A stretch of 64,000 nt of DNA from Anaerolinea sp. (GCA_020723805.1 DYID01000003.1:62001-126000); one strand, 5' to 3'; shown: positions 1 through 9,083, counted from the stretch's first letter. Numbers and translations are program-made. The notes: generated by a model from the letters alone, not told the origin.

Positions 1-921
1 ATGCTGGCGGCGGGGTTGTTCTCCGCCTGTTCAACAGCGCAGGCGACAACACCCGCCGCTCTTGAACCCACACAGTCAACACCGCCATCCCCAACAGCCG
101 CTTTGGTAATTCCATCACCGTCCGCGTCCCCCACCGCAACCTTACCTGCTTTCACGCCTGCACCCGCGCCGACAAGCCCCGACCCTGCGAGTTGGAAAAC
201 CTGGTCCGTCATCCCAACGCTCAGCCCGCAGATGCTGGATGTGTATGTCAAAGGGCAAAACCTGGGGCGCGATGTGCATGTCGTTTCTGTGGTGGGCGAT
301 TGCGAAAGTTCCTCCGACTGGTTCTTGAAGGACTTTTCAAAAGACGAACGCTTCTACAAACTCGGTCCATACACAAACCTGCAAAGCACGATTGATCATT
401 TCAAAGCCTCCCTCGGGTATCGCAGTTACGCCGCCCTCCGCGGCGCGACTGCATCCACTGTGCTCTCGCCCCTCTGGGCTGACCCCCAGGCTTGTGAGAG
501 CGGCGAAACACCCCTGGCGTGTGAATACCGCCTGCACAACCCAGCCTTTGCCTTCATCGCGCTCGGCACCAACGACATTCATAAGCGCGAACAATTCGAA
601 CCGCAAATGCGCGAGATTATCGAATACACGCTGGAACAGGGCATCATCCCCATTCTGGTCACGAAAGCCGACAATCTGGAAGGCGATGAAAGCATCAATC
701 AAAGCATTGCACGTCTCGCAGTGGAGTATCGCGTCCCGGTGTGGAACTTTTGGGCGGCAGTTCAGCCCCTGCCCGGGCACGGGCTTCAAGAAGACGGCGC
801 TCATCTTACCTTTGCCCCAAACTTCTTCGATGACCCCCAAAACCTCGAAGGCGCCTGGGCAATCCGAAACCTGACTGCCCTGCAGGTCCTGGATGCCATA
901 CTTGCAGAAGTGCAGGAGTGA
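1..921 (+). CDS. SGNH/GDSL-like lipoprotein, probably 5'-truncated by the window edge
   Basis: The frame opens at base 1 with ATG. Only nine residues precede the lipobox Cys (LFSAC), too short for a signal peptide, so the true start probably lies upstream. A Thr/Pro/Ser-rich linker (about residues 12-62) follows, then an SGNH-like domain. It shows GDC (99-101) where block I normally has GDS, GTND (189-192, block III) and DGAH (D265, H268, block V). I infer an outer-surface lipoprotein with an SGNH fold and a Ser-to-Cys change at the usual nucleophile; activity is uncertain. The next gene is a tandem paralogue three bases downstream. Confidence 0.7.
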   Translation: MLAAGLFSACSTAQATTPAALEPTQSTPPSPTAALVIPSPSASPTATLPAFTPAPAPTSPDPASWKTWSVIPTLSPQMLDVYVKGQNLGRDVHVVSVVGDCESSSDWFLKDFSKDERFYKLGPYTNLQSTIDHFKASLGYRSYAALRGATASTVLSPLWADPQACESGETPLACEYRLHNPAFAFIALGTNDIHKREQFEPQMREIIEYTLEQGIIPILVTKADNLEGDESINQSIARLAVEYRVPVWNFWAAVQPLPGHGLQEDGAHLTFAPNFFDDPQNLEGAWAIRNLTALQVLDAILAEVQE

Positions 922-924
922 ATT

Positions 925-1887
925 ATGCAAAGAATGATTCTCATCTCACTGATTTTGACCCTCCTCGCGGCTTGTTCCAGCACAGGGACATCCACTCCAG
1001 CCGCGCCCCTTTCACCGACGGACGCCGCGCTTCAAACCGACCCGACGCCTGCTTCGCTCCAACCAGCCTCCGCCTCCCCGACGGCGCTTCCCGCCACCTC
1101 CACCCCCACACCAACACCCAAACCGCCCCTCGCCAAAGACGCCTGGATGCAAATGCCTGCCGTGCCAAGCGGCGTCAGCGACGCCATGCGCGAAGTGTAC
1201 CGGCGCGGCTTGGAACTGGGCAACGACCCGACCCATTTCTCCGTCATCGGCGATTGCCAAAACGTGTCCTCGTATTTTCTTTCCGTGTTCGATAAACCTG
1301 GAGAATACAGCCTCGGCGAAGAATATGCCTACCTTCAACCCACCATTGACTACTATCAGGGCTCGTTCTCGCGCGTGAGCGTGGCTGTGAAAGGCGGCTT
1401 CAACGCCGCGGCGGTCATCTCCCCCCTGCGCGCCGACCCGACGGTCTGCAACGCCAACGAATCCCCCCTCGATTGCGAACTGCGCCTGTGGCGTCCCTCC
1501 GTCGTCATCGTCAGCATGGAGACGTGGTGGTCGCATAAGCCCGCGCAGGAATACGAAAAGTACATGCGCCGCGTGCTCGACCGCATCATCGAAAGCGGCG
1601 CCGTCCCCATCATCGCCACCAAAGCCGACAACCTCGAAGGCGACCATGCCATCAACGCCGCCATCGCCCAACTCGCCTACGAATACGATATTCCGCTGTG
1701 GAATTTCTGGGCGGCGGTTCAGCCTTTGCCCAATCATGGTCTCAGCCCCGATGGCTTCCACCTCACCTTTGCCCGTAACTTCTTCGATGACCCCGTCCGC
1801 ATGAAGAGCGCCTGGCCCTGGCGCAACCTGACCGCCCTGCAAACGCTGGATGTCGTCCGCAAAGGGTTGACGAAAGGACAGCCGTAG
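925..1887 (+). CDS. SGNH-like lipoprotein, tandem paralogue of the preceding gene
   Basis: This 320-residue protein begins with a clear lipoprotein signal (LTLLAAC) and a Pro/Thr/Ser linker to about residue 70. The body aligns throughout with the upstream gene, including the closing FHLTFARNFFDDP and ALQTLDV blocks. It keeps GDC (109-111) and the C-terminal DGFH (D276, H279), but the block III GTND of its neighbour is replaced by SMETWW. The oxyanion Asn is therefore missing and this copy may be a non-catalytic binding or structural protein. It probably arose by tandem duplication and shares a transcript with the first copy. It ends one base before the convergent mrpG. Confidence 0.75.
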   Translation: MQRMILISLILTLLAACSSTGTSTPAAPLSPTDAALQTDPTPASLQPASASPTALPATSTPTPTPKPPLAKDAWMQMPAVPSGVSDAMREVYRRGLELGNDPTHFSVIGDCQNVSSYFLSVFDKPGEYSLGEEYAYLQPTIDYYQGSFSRVSVAVKGGFNAAAVISPLRADPTVCNANESPLDCELRLWRPSVVIVSMETWWSHKPAQEYEKYMRRVLDRIIESGAVPIIATKADNLEGDHAINAAIAQLAYEYDIPLWNFWAAVQPLPNHGLSPDGFHLTFARNFFDDPVRMKSAWPWRNLTALQTLDVVRKGLTKGQP

Positions 1888-1888
1888 A

Positions 1889-2230
1889 TCAGTCCTTTTC
1901 CTGCCCCACTTCCAGTTTGCCTTTCAGGTCGTCCCGTTTGCCGACGAGGGGAACGCCCGTCCGGTATGCCGACGAAGAGATGGCATGTGCTACCGCCGGC
2001 GACGCCGCCAGCACGAAGAAGATCAGCAGCAGGGCTTTCCAGGTGGCGAGGGGGGTCAGGATGTCGGCGGCGAGCAGGAGGAAGACCAGCCCAAACACGC
2101 TGACCTTGCCGGTGGCGTGCAGGCGTGTGTACACATCGGGCAGGCGGATGAAGCCGATCACCCCGATGAGGGAAAACAATGTCCCCAGCACAAGCAGGAG
2201 GAATGCGAGGAGTTGCAGGACGGTTTCCAT
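1889..2230 (-). CDS. mrpG: Na+/H+ antiporter subunit MrpG
   Basis: A 113-residue membrane protein with three predicted helices and the MrpG/PhaG signature GFIRLPDVYTRLHATGK near residues 25-42. MrpG is a small subunit of the multisubunit cation/proton antiporter in the cytoplasmic membrane. It is the last gene of the minus-strand operon. Its start codon overlaps the mrpF stop by one base (TAATG), indicating translational coupling. The Lys/Glu-rich cytoplasmic tail is ordinary for the family. Confidence 0.93.
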   Translation of the reverse strand: METVLQLLAFLLLVLGTLFSLIGVIGFIRLPDVYTRLHATGKVSVFGLVFLLLAADILTPLATWKALLLIFFVLAASPAVAHAISSSAYRTGVPLVGKRDDLKGKLEVGQEKD

Positions 2231-2505
2231 TAGAACACCCGGTGGTCCGAGATGTACTTTGCCAGTGCAATGGTGGAAATGTAACTCAGCGCCGCGGCGG
2301 CAATGGCAACGTCAATATAAATGATGTTGGCGCGTATGATGGAGATAATGACGAAGACGGCGATGGTTAGCGTGCTTGCCAGGTCGAGACCCGCCAGGCG
2401 GCTGAGACTGTTCTCGCCGCGCCAAACCCGCCAGGCGGCGACGAGCGCCATGAACAGGTGGGCAATCAACACAATCCAGATGGTGATGTCGAGGAGAGAC
2501 TTCAT
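2230..2505 (-). CDS. mrpF: Na+/H+ antiporter subunit MrpF
   Basis: A 91-residue protein with three hydrophobic helices (about 5-25, 37-60, 64-84). It matches the length and layout of MrpF/PhaF, including the RVWRGENSLSRLAGLD loop between helices 1 and 2. In the Mrp complex it is a small integral subunit that packs with MrpE and MrpG. It lies between mrpE, 17 bases upstream in transcription, and mrpG, which it overlaps by one base. Confidence 0.92.
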   Translation of the reverse strand: MKSLLDITIWIVLIAHLFMALVAAWRVWRGENSLSRLAGLDLASTLTIAVFVIISIIRANIIYIDVAIAAAALSYISTIALAKYISDHRVF

Positions 2506-2522
2506 GACTCCAATTCCATTCT

Positions 2523-3014
2523 CTATTCGAACATGCGGCTGAGCAGGCTCTTGCGCAGGTTTTGGGCATCGGCAACCATGCGCTCGGAGTCGTCCACGTT
2601 CAGGCAGTGAGTGTACATCACGCCTTCGTCATCTATCGCCACGACCATTTCGCCGGGCGAGAGGCTGATGGAGTGCGCCGAAAGCGCAGTGCCGAGTTCG
2701 CTCTGCGTTCCGCTGGGGATGGCGATGATGCCGGGGTTGATGGGCAGGTTCGGGTCCAGGACGATGCGGGCGGTGCTGAGTCCGCCGCGGATCACATCCC
2801 CGGCGACGATGAAGAGGTAACGTATCCCCGCCCACAGGAATTGCGGGAGCCGCCTCCAGTGGATGAGCGGCAGGTCCATCTTCGGACGGAGCAGGCTGAT
2901 GCCGACCGCGACCAGTGCGCCCACCACAAGGTTGGCGGGTTCGACGTTACCGGTCAGGGCAAGGTACACAAGAAACAACGGCACGGAAAATTGAAGCGTG
3001 TGAGACATGGTCAT
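2523..3014 (-). CDS. mrpE: Na+/H+ antiporter subunit MrpE
   Basis: About 163 residues with hydrophobic N-terminal helices, LYLALTGNVEPANLVVGALVAVG-type sequence and the conserved soluble C-terminal portion containing NPGIIAIPSGTQSELG and the LSPGEMVV motif typical of MrpE. The frame is open further upstream, but that stretch lies inside mrpD. ATG at 3014 (two bases after the mrpD stop) or at 3008 is the likely start, and I cannot separate the two. The gene is part of the mrpAB-C-D-E-F-G operon. Confidence 0.88.
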   Translation of the reverse strand: MTMSHTLQFSVPLFLVYLALTGNVEPANLVVGALVAVGISLLRPKMDLPLIHWRRLPQFLWAGIRYLFIVAGDVIRGGLSTARIVLDPNLPINPGIIAIPSGTQSELGTALSAHSISLSPGEMVVAIDDEGVMYTHCLNVDDSERMVADAQNLRKSLLSRMFE

Positions 3015-3016
3015 TC

Positions 3017-4492
3017 CTATCTCAGGATGGCGGCAATGTAGAACGCCGGATCGCCCAGCCACGCCGCCGCCCACTGGGAGAGCGAGACGAGCGGTTCAGC
3101 CCAGACGCCGAGCAGGAGACTGAGCAATACGAGCAGCGCCGGCGCGAGGAGGCGGTCGCCCGCCTTCTCTTTGGCTTTGGGATTTGGCTCGAACCAGATG
3201 CGGATGAACGCACGGGTGACGTAGGTCAGCGTGACGATGCTCGCCACGCCAATGATCAGCAGGGGGACGTATTGCGCCGCTTCCACCCCGCTCCAGAAGA
3301 TCATCAACTTGCTGATGAATCCGTTCAGCGGAGGGATGCCCGCCAGCGCCATGCCGCCCAGCAGGAAGAGCACACCCGCGAAAGGATAGTATTTCCCCAC
3401 GCCGACCACCACCTCGAATGAGGCAGATTTAACCGCGGCGCGGCTTGCCATTGCGCCCGCCAGCATGAGCATGGCGGCTTTGACGAGCGCATGGTTGAAA
3501 GTGAAGACCAGCGCCGCCGCCAGCGAAAGAGGCGTTCCCCAGCCGATGCCCACCAAGATGAAGCCGATTTGCGCCAGCGTGGAATATGCCAGCATGCGCT
3601 TGACGTTGTGCGTCCCTGCCGCGCCGAAGCCGCCGTAAATCACGCCTGCCACGCCCACGCCGACAAGCAGAGTCTTGAGCAAAGTCACTTCGGGGAAGAG
3701 CAGCGCCGTCATGCGAAAGAAGGCATATACACCTACCTTCACCACCAGCGAGGAGAGCATGGCGCTGACGGCGGTCGGGGCGGCGGCGTGGAAATCGGGC
3801 TGCCAGAAGTGGAAGGGGAACGCCGCGCTCTTGATGAGGAAAGTGGCGGTCAGGAACGCCATGCCTGTCATTGTCAGCGGCGCGGAGGGGTTGGAGGCGA
3901 TGCGGGCGGCGAGGTCGGCGAGGTTGAGCGTGCCGTGCGCAACATACAGCGAGCCGATGCCAAGCAGGAAGAAAACAGATGCAAGGGTGGAGATATAGAA
4001 GTATTTGTAGGCGGCTTCCACGCCGTAAGTGTCATCGGCGATGGCAGTGAGGACCGCGCCAGAGATGACGATGATCTCGGCGAAGACAAAGAGGTTGAAC
4101 AGGTCGCCGGTCAGGAAGGCGCCGGTTAGACCGGCGGCGAGGGCGAGGAAGAGCGGATAGTAGGTGGGGTACTGAACGACCTTCTCCGTCGAGCCAAGCG
4201 AGTAAATGAGCCCTGCCGAAAGCACAATCTGGCTCATCAACACCATGAAAACGCCCAACGGGTCGGCGGTGAGGGTGATCCCGAAGGGGACCTGCCAGGA
4301 GCCCATTTGGACAGAGACAGGCTGGCCGGTCGTCAGAACCGCGCGGAGCAATCCAAAGGTGGAGGCGAGGGCGGCGAGCATGAGTCCCAGCGCCAGGGCG
4401 GATTGAATCTTCCGCCTCTTGCGCAGAGCGAGCGTGAGCGGCACGCCGGCAAAGGGGAGCAGAAGCGGGAGGAGCAGCAGCCAGGTATTCAT
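3017..4492 (-). CDS. mrpD: Na+/H+ antiporter subunit MrpD (NuoM/N-like)
   Basis: A 491-residue polytopic protein homologous to the proton-pumping NuoL/M/N subunits of complex I. Recognisable blocks are LPLLLPFAGVPLTLAL at the N-terminus, FNLFVFAEIIVISGAVLTA, and KSAAFPFHFWQPDFHAAAPT followed by VSAMLSSLVVKVGVYAFFR, which carries the membrane Lys residues used for proton transfer. MrpD with MrpA forms the ion-conducting core. The start codon shares one base with the mrpC stop (TAATG type at 4492), so translation is coupled. Length is normal for MrpD. Confidence 0.95.
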   Translation of the reverse strand: MNTWLLLLPLLLPFAGVPLTLALRKRRKIQSALALGLMLAALASTFGLLRAVLTTGQPVSVQMGSWQVPFGITLTADPLGVFMVLMSQIVLSAGLIYSLGSTEKVVQYPTYYPLFLALAAGLTGAFLTGDLFNLFVFAEIIVISGAVLTAIADDTYGVEAAYKYFYISTLASVFFLLGIGSLYVAHGTLNLADLAARIASNPSAPLTMTGMAFLTATFLIKSAAFPFHFWQPDFHAAAPTAVSAMLSSLVVKVGVYAFFRMTALLFPEVTLLKTLLVGVGVAGVIYGGFGAAGTHNVKRMLAYSTLAQIGFILVGIGWGTPLSLAAALVFTFNHALVKAAMLMLAGAMASRAAVKSASFEVVVGVGKYYPFAGVLFLLGGMALAGIPPLNGFISKLMIFWSGVEAAQYVPLLIIGVASIVTLTYVTRAFIRIWFEPNPKAKEKAGDRLLAPALLVLLSLLLGVWAEPLVSLSQWAAAWLGDPAFYIAAILR

Positions 4493-4824
4493 CAGTTCTT
4501 CAAGCCTTTCACTTCGTCGCTGTCGCTGGTCTTGTAGCGCGTCGAGATAACGTAAAGCAGGCTGAGCACAAAGGCAAAGCCGCCCATGCTGATGACGATG
4601 GCGGTCAGGACGAGCGCCTGCGGGAGCGGGTCGCTGATTTGCGCGGCGGCGGTGGAATAGGCGGCGGACTGTCCGTTGTAGGCGCCGGCGCTGAACAGGA
4701 ATAGGTTGACCGCATTCGAGAGCAGCACCAGCCCAACCGCCGCGCGGATGACGTTGCGGCGCAAAATCTGGTAAATGCCCGCCGCAAAGAGAATACCGAT
4801 GGCGAGGGACGTGAGCAGGTTCAT
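4492..4824 (-). CDS. mrpC: Na+/H+ antiporter subunit MrpC (NuoK-like)
   Basis: A 110-residue three-helix protein starting MNLLTSLAIGILFAAGIY. It has the MrpC/NuoK hallmarks GLVLLSNAVNLFLFSAG and DPLPQALVLTAIVISMGGFAF. The frame is open upstream, but the start at 4824 is fixed by family alignment and by a 4-base ATGA overlap with the end of mrpAB. MrpC is the NuoK-like subunit of the antiporter and sits between the MrpA and MrpD modules. Confidence 0.94.
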   Translation of the reverse strand: MNLLTSLAIGILFAAGIYQILRRNVIRAAVGLVLLSNAVNLFLFSAGAYNGQSAAYSTAAAQISDPLPQALVLTAIVISMGGFAFVLSLLYVISTRYKTSDSDEVKGLKN

Positions 4825-7721
4825 TGTTTTTCCTCCAGCGCCGCGAGGTCGGCGTCGGCTTCGAGGTCTTCCTCGCGCGGGTGACCGAGGTTGTCGAGGA
4901 TGAGGGTCGCCGCGCCCATCACACTCAACGCGATGGACACCTCGAAGAGGAACGAGTTGGTCAGGTAGAAGCCGGGCGGCAGGGGCAGACGAAGCATCCT
5001 GCCATAATCCACCGGCGAAAAGAAGCCGCCCCCAAAGACCGCCCCGCCGAGGGCGTTGAGCACCGCCAGCGTCAGGCCGGCGGCAATCATGTTGTTGCGG
5101 TTGAGCCAGGCGAGTTTGCGGCGCGTTTCGTAATAGCCGAACAGCATGTACCACTGCGCGATGGCGAGACTGATGATGACCCCGGCGGTAAAGCCGTCGC
5201 CGGGCTGGTCGTGACCGTACATCATGTGCGTGATTCCGAGCAGGAACGCCAGCGGGAGCATGATGTACGCCAGCGTGTGCAGCATGGGCGAGGTGGGCAG
5301 GTTGAACACCCCGCGCGGCGTGTTCGGTTTGAGGCGTTTCTCCGGCTCCTCGCGGGTGCGGTCACTGCTCTTGCGCGTGGCATAATGCAAGAGGGTGTAG
5401 ATACCCAGCCCCGCCAGTGAAAAGACCAAAATCTCCATCAGCGTATCTGCACCGCGGAAATCCACCACGATAGCACCGACGATGTCTTTTGCGCCGGTTA
5501 ACGGCTTGGCGTTCTCCGCGTAGAACGGCGAGACGACACTCTCACGCGGGCGCGTGTTCAACGCCGTGAACGCCAGCCCCGCCACGACCAATCCCGCCAG
5601 CCCGGCAAGCAGGGCGTCGCGCACCATGCCGCGCCGGCTGTGCAAAAGTTCGTTGGCGCGGTCGCGCAACTTGCGTGGAATCAGGCTCAGGCTGAGGATC
5701 AGGATCACCGTCGAAAGGATGTCCACTATCAACTGCACCAGCGCCACATCGGGCGAGGGCTCCAGCGCCATCCACATCGCCACGCCCAAGCCGGTGATGC
5801 CCAGCGCGATCACGGCGTACAGATCGCGCCGCACGAAAACGCTCACCAGCGCCGAGACGGTCAGCATGACCAGCGAGAACATCCGCAAGCCGTTCAACCC
5901 TTCAATATTCCATGTCAGCGCGGGGAGGGAGATTTGCCGGGGGATGCCGTTGAACAGGACGACGAGGACAATCGCGCTCAAGAGCAAGATGCGGAGGTAA
6001 ACCCGCAGCCGTCCGCCCTGCAGCCTGGTCGCTGTCCGAGAGAGCGTATCCAACCCGGAAACGGTCCCGTCGAAGAGCGCGTTCGTTGTGAAGTTTGGCA
6101 GGAAGTCGGTCATCCACGCGCGGATGCGTTCTCTCTGCCAAAAGAGGAGCGAGCCGAGCGTCACCGCCACAATGGACAGAATCAACGGCACGTTGATGCC
6201 GGTCCACAGGGCAAGCGAGATTTTCACCTTGTCGCCATAGGCGGCTTTGGCAGCATCGGCGAGGAACTCCACGAGGAATTGCGGCTCGACCGGGGTCAGC
6301 CCAATCAACAGCGAAATGATTGCAGGAACGGCGGGCGCCAGCCAGAAGGCGAAGTGAGGGTCATGCCCGTGCGGTGGGTGTTTTTCGTCGGCGGGTTTGC
6401 CGAGGAAAACGCCCCAGACGGCGAGCGCGGCTTGGGCGAGTATCAAGGCTCCGGCGAGGACCGTTGCCAGCGGGAAGAGGCTGTCCACGATGGGAGGCAG
6501 GCTTGGGTGAGTCGCAGAAGCGAGGAGCGTCTCTTTGGCGAGGAAACCGAAGAGGGGCGGGAGTCCAGCCATCGAGAGGGCGGCGATTCCCGTAATCCCA
6601 AACATGAGCGGCATTTGTCTGCGAAGCCCGCCCAGTTTGCGGAGGTCGCGGGTGCCGGTTTCGTGGTCAATGATGCCCGCCGACATGAACAGCGCAGACT
6701 TGTAGAGCGCGTGAGCGAGGATGCTGATGACCAGCGCCTTGAAGGCGATCTCGGTATCCTGCCCGATGAGCGCAACCAGCACGCCGAGTTGGGAAACGGT
6801 CGAATAGGCGAGCAGGGGCTTGAGGTCGTTCTGTTTGAAGCCGAGGTACGCGCCGACCAGCATGGTCGTCAGCCCGACGATGGAAAGCGTCCAGAACCAC
6901 AAGTCGGTTTGCCCCAATGCAGGGTTGAGCCGCGCGAGGAGATAGACGCCTGCCTTGACCATGGTCGCCGAGTGCAGGAAGGCGCTGGCAGGCGTGGGGG
7001 CGGTCATGGCTTCGGGGAGCCAGATGTGGGCGGGGAATTGGGCGCTCTTGGTGAAGGCGCCGAAGGCGATGAGTGCGAAGAAGACCGGGTAGAGCGGGCT
7101 GGCGCGCAAGAAGCCGCCGCTGGCGAGGACCGTCTTGAAGTCCGCGCCGCCACTGAGGTGGATGACGAAGAGGAAGCCCGCCAGCATGGCGATGCCGCCG
7201 CCGCCCGTGATGAACAGCGACTTGAACGCTCCCTTACGCGCCGCTTCGTCCTTGAATTTGTAGGCGATCAGGAGGAAGGATGAGATGCTCGTCCCTTCCC
7301 AGAAGAGGAAGAGGGTAATCAAGTCGCCGGCGAGGACGAGTCCCAGCATGGCGAGCATGAAAAGCAGGGTGTAGGCATGGAAGCGCCAGGCGGAGGCGTC
7401 GCCGCCGAAGTATTGCCCGGCGTAGATCACGACCAGCGTGCCGATGCCGGTGATGAGCAGGGCAAAGAGTGCGGAGAGACCGTCGAGGTAGAGGGAAAAG
7501 TCCAGCCCGACGGAGGGAATCCACGGAAGGGTGAAGGTCAGCGCTTTGCCGGAAGGGACGAGGGTGAAGGCGTAGAGGATGAGGAGGAAAGAAGTAAGAG
7601 CAAAGAGGGAGAGCAGCCAGCCGAGGCGCGAGGCGCTCCATCCGCTGCGGCTGAAGGCAAGGGCGGTCAGCGTGCCGGCGCCGAGGAGGAGAAGAGGGAG
7701 AGCGAGGATGAAGTCCTGCAT
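4821..7721 (-). CDS. mrpA: Fused Na+/H+ antiporter subunit MrpA-MrpB
   Basis: A 966-residue fusion. The N-terminal ~490 residues are NuoL-like (KSAQFPAHIWLPEAMTAPTP, then a Lys-containing helix). The middle carries the MrpA-specific C-terminal extension. The last ~150 residues are a full MrpB domain (ITHMMYGHDQPGDGFTAGV). This is the fused PhaAB-type arrangement also seen in proteobacterial group 2 Mrp operons; Firmicutes usually have separate genes. ATG at 7721 follows a purine-rich AAAGAGACAACC stretch and matches the family N-terminus (MQDFILALPLLLL). The gene follows the CaCA antiporter gene by 13 bases and overlaps mrpC by four. Confidence 0.93.
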   Translation of the reverse strand: MQDFILALPLLLLGAGTLTALAFSRSGWSASRLGWLLSLFALTSFLLILYAFTLVPSGKALTFTLPWIPSVGLDFSLYLDGLSALFALLITGIGTLVVIYAGQYFGGDASAWRFHAYTLLFMLAMLGLVLAGDLITLFLFWEGTSISSFLLIAYKFKDEAARKGAFKSLFITGGGGIAMLAGFLFVIHLSGGADFKTVLASGGFLRASPLYPVFFALIAFGAFTKSAQFPAHIWLPEAMTAPTPASAFLHSATMVKAGVYLLARLNPALGQTDLWFWTLSIVGLTTMLVGAYLGFKQNDLKPLLAYSTVSQLGVLVALIGQDTEIAFKALVISILAHALYKSALFMSAGIIDHETGTRDLRKLGGLRRQMPLMFGITGIAALSMAGLPPLFGFLAKETLLASATHPSLPPIVDSLFPLATVLAGALILAQAALAVWGVFLGKPADEKHPPHGHDPHFAFWLAPAVPAIISLLIGLTPVEPQFLVEFLADAAKAAYGDKVKISLALWTGINVPLILSIVAVTLGSLLFWQRERIRAWMTDFLPNFTTNALFDGTVSGLDTLSRTATRLQGGRLRVYLRILLLSAIVLVVLFNGIPRQISLPALTWNIEGLNGLRMFSLVMLTVSALVSVFVRRDLYAVIALGITGLGVAMWMALEPSPDVALVQLIVDILSTVILILSLSLIPRKLRDRANELLHSRRGMVRDALLAGLAGLVVAGLAFTALNTRPRESVVSPFYAENAKPLTGAKDIVGAIVVDFRGADTLMEILVFSLAGLGIYTLLHYATRKSSDRTREEPEKRLKPNTPRGVFNLPTSPMLHTLAYIMLPLAFLLGITHMMYGHDQPGDGFTAGVIISLAIAQWYMLFGYYETRRKLAWLNRNNMIAAGLTLAVLNALGGAVFGGGFFSPVDYGRMLRLPLPPGFYLTNSFLFEVSIALSVMGAATLILDNLGHPREEDLEADADLAALEEKQ

Positions 7722-7734
7722 GGTTGTCTCTTTT

Positions 7735-8841
7735 TCAACGCAGTGGGCGTTCTCTACCGTTTGCCAAGTTTCGCCGTTCCCAAACCAGTGAAGCGGCAAG
7801 GGTAACGACAGTCAAAGGGATGACACCGTACAGCAAAACGCTGTTGAACAGCGGCAGGGCGTCGTGCTGGGCGGCATCGAGGATGAGGTAGGCAGTGTAG
7901 GCGGCGTAGTAAAAGAGGAAGAGCCAGCCCTCCCAACGTTCGATGCGATTGCCGGTGAAGAAAATGGGCAGAGCAAGAACGGCGACGGCGAGCATCACGG
8001 GGATGTCGAACGCCTCTGCGGCTAACGAGACCGGCACTCCACCCGGGGCGACAAGAGCAGTGAGTCCCAGCACCGAGAGGAGATTGAAGATGTTGCTGCC
8101 AACCGCGTTGCCAACGGCAATGTCACGCTCGCCTTTGACCGCGGCTGTGATGGAGGTTGCCACCTCCGGCATGGAGGTTCCTGCCGCGACGATGGTCAGA
8201 CCGATGATGAGTTCACTCAATCCCAGCCAGCGGGCGATGGAAATGGCGCTTGTCACGAGCCAATTCGAGCCGAGGACAAGAAGCGCCAACCCCATGCCGA
8301 CCAGTCCGAGGTTGACGATCCACGGCTTCCAGCCGGTTTCGGCTTTGGCAGGGAATTCCTGGGCGTATTCCTCCTTCACAGCTTTGTTCTCCTTGCGGCT
8401 CTGGCGGATGAGGAAGATGGTGTAGACGATGATGCCGGCAAAGAGGAGAAGTCCCTCCAGCCTGCCGATGGCACCGTCCAGCGCCATCAGGTAGAAGACA
8501 AAGGAAAGCCCGATCATGAGCGGAACGTCGAGGCGGATCAACTGCTGTTGAACAATCAACGGGGTGATAACCGCCGAGATGCCCAAAATGAACAGAATGT
8601 TGAAGATGTTGCTGCCGACCACGTTGCCGACGGCGATGTCTGCCTGACCCGCCAGCGCGGACTGCACGGAAACCGCCATTTCGGGCGAACTGGTGCCAAA
8701 CGCAACGACGGTCAAGCCGATGATGAGAGGGGAGATGCCGACCTTTGCCGCCAGCCGCGAAGCGCCGCGCACCAGCCATTCCGCGCCAAAGATGAGGACG
8801 GCAAGCCCACCCAAAAAGGTAATCCCTGTCAGCAGTGTCAT
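7735..8841 (-). CDS. Calcium/sodium antiporter, CaCA superfamily (YrbG-like)
   Basis: A 368-residue protein of about ten helices in two inverted halves. Each half has an alpha repeat: FGTSSPEMAVS with DIAVGNVVGSNIFNI in the first, AAGTSMPEVATS with DIAVGNAVGSNIFNL in the second. The acidic residues in the SSPE/SMPE motifs bind cation. The family exchanges Ca2+ (or K+) against Na+ across the cytoplasmic membrane. It heads the operon that continues into mrpAB only 13 bases downstream, so Na+ extrusion by Mrp and Na+-driven exchange are probably co-expressed. A GGAGTAG sequence lies 10-16 bases before ATG. Confidence 0.93.
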   Translation of the reverse strand: MTLLTGITFLGGLAVLIFGAEWLVRGASRLAAKVGISPLIIGLTVVAFGTSSPEMAVSVQSALAGQADIAVGNVVGSNIFNILFILGISAVITPLIVQQQLIRLDVPLMIGLSFVFYLMALDGAIGRLEGLLLFAGIIVYTIFLIRQSRKENKAVKEEYAQEFPAKAETGWKPWIVNLGLVGMGLALLVLGSNWLVTSAISIARWLGLSELIIGLTIVAAGTSMPEVATSITAAVKGERDIAVGNAVGSNIFNLLSVLGLTALVAPGGVPVSLAAEAFDIPVMLAVAVLALPIFFTGNRIERWEGWLFLFYYAAYTAYLILDAAQHDALPLFNSVLLYGVIPLTVVTLAASLVWERRNLANGRERPLR

Positions 8842-9083
8842 TGATGTTTTCTACTCCTTCAATCCAAAACTTTTGCGTACGGATGACACGGATTTTTTTC
8901 GTGTTTTCACGGGATCTTCCGTCCATTCCGTGAAACTTGTGCTGAGCCTGTCGAAGTATCCGCGTCCCCAAAAGTTCTAATCCCAAATGACAGTATTTTA
9001 GCAAGGAATTGCGACGCGAATCGGTGAGGACGGCGAGACTTATGAAACTCATAGATTCGGAGCAAATTGGTGAAGTTTTCCTC
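8842..9083. other. Intergenic region holding a dispersed 85-bp repeat
   Basis: Bases 8900-8984, read on the minus strand, match 58502-58586 (plus strand) at about 74 of 85 positions by eye, without gaps. The core reads CTTCGACAGGCTCAGCACAA. The flank at 8879-8899 (ATGACACGGATT) also echoes the CGTGTCATCTGTGGC-type sequence near 58740. No coding potential is convincing. The upstream signals of the CaCA/mrp operon must lie here or within the repeat. Confidence 0.7.

Noticed and set aside
5640-7283. 547-codon plus-strand frame opposite mrpAB
   Set aside because: Charged, repetitive composition without hydrophobic core; mrpAB on the other strand is unmistakable.
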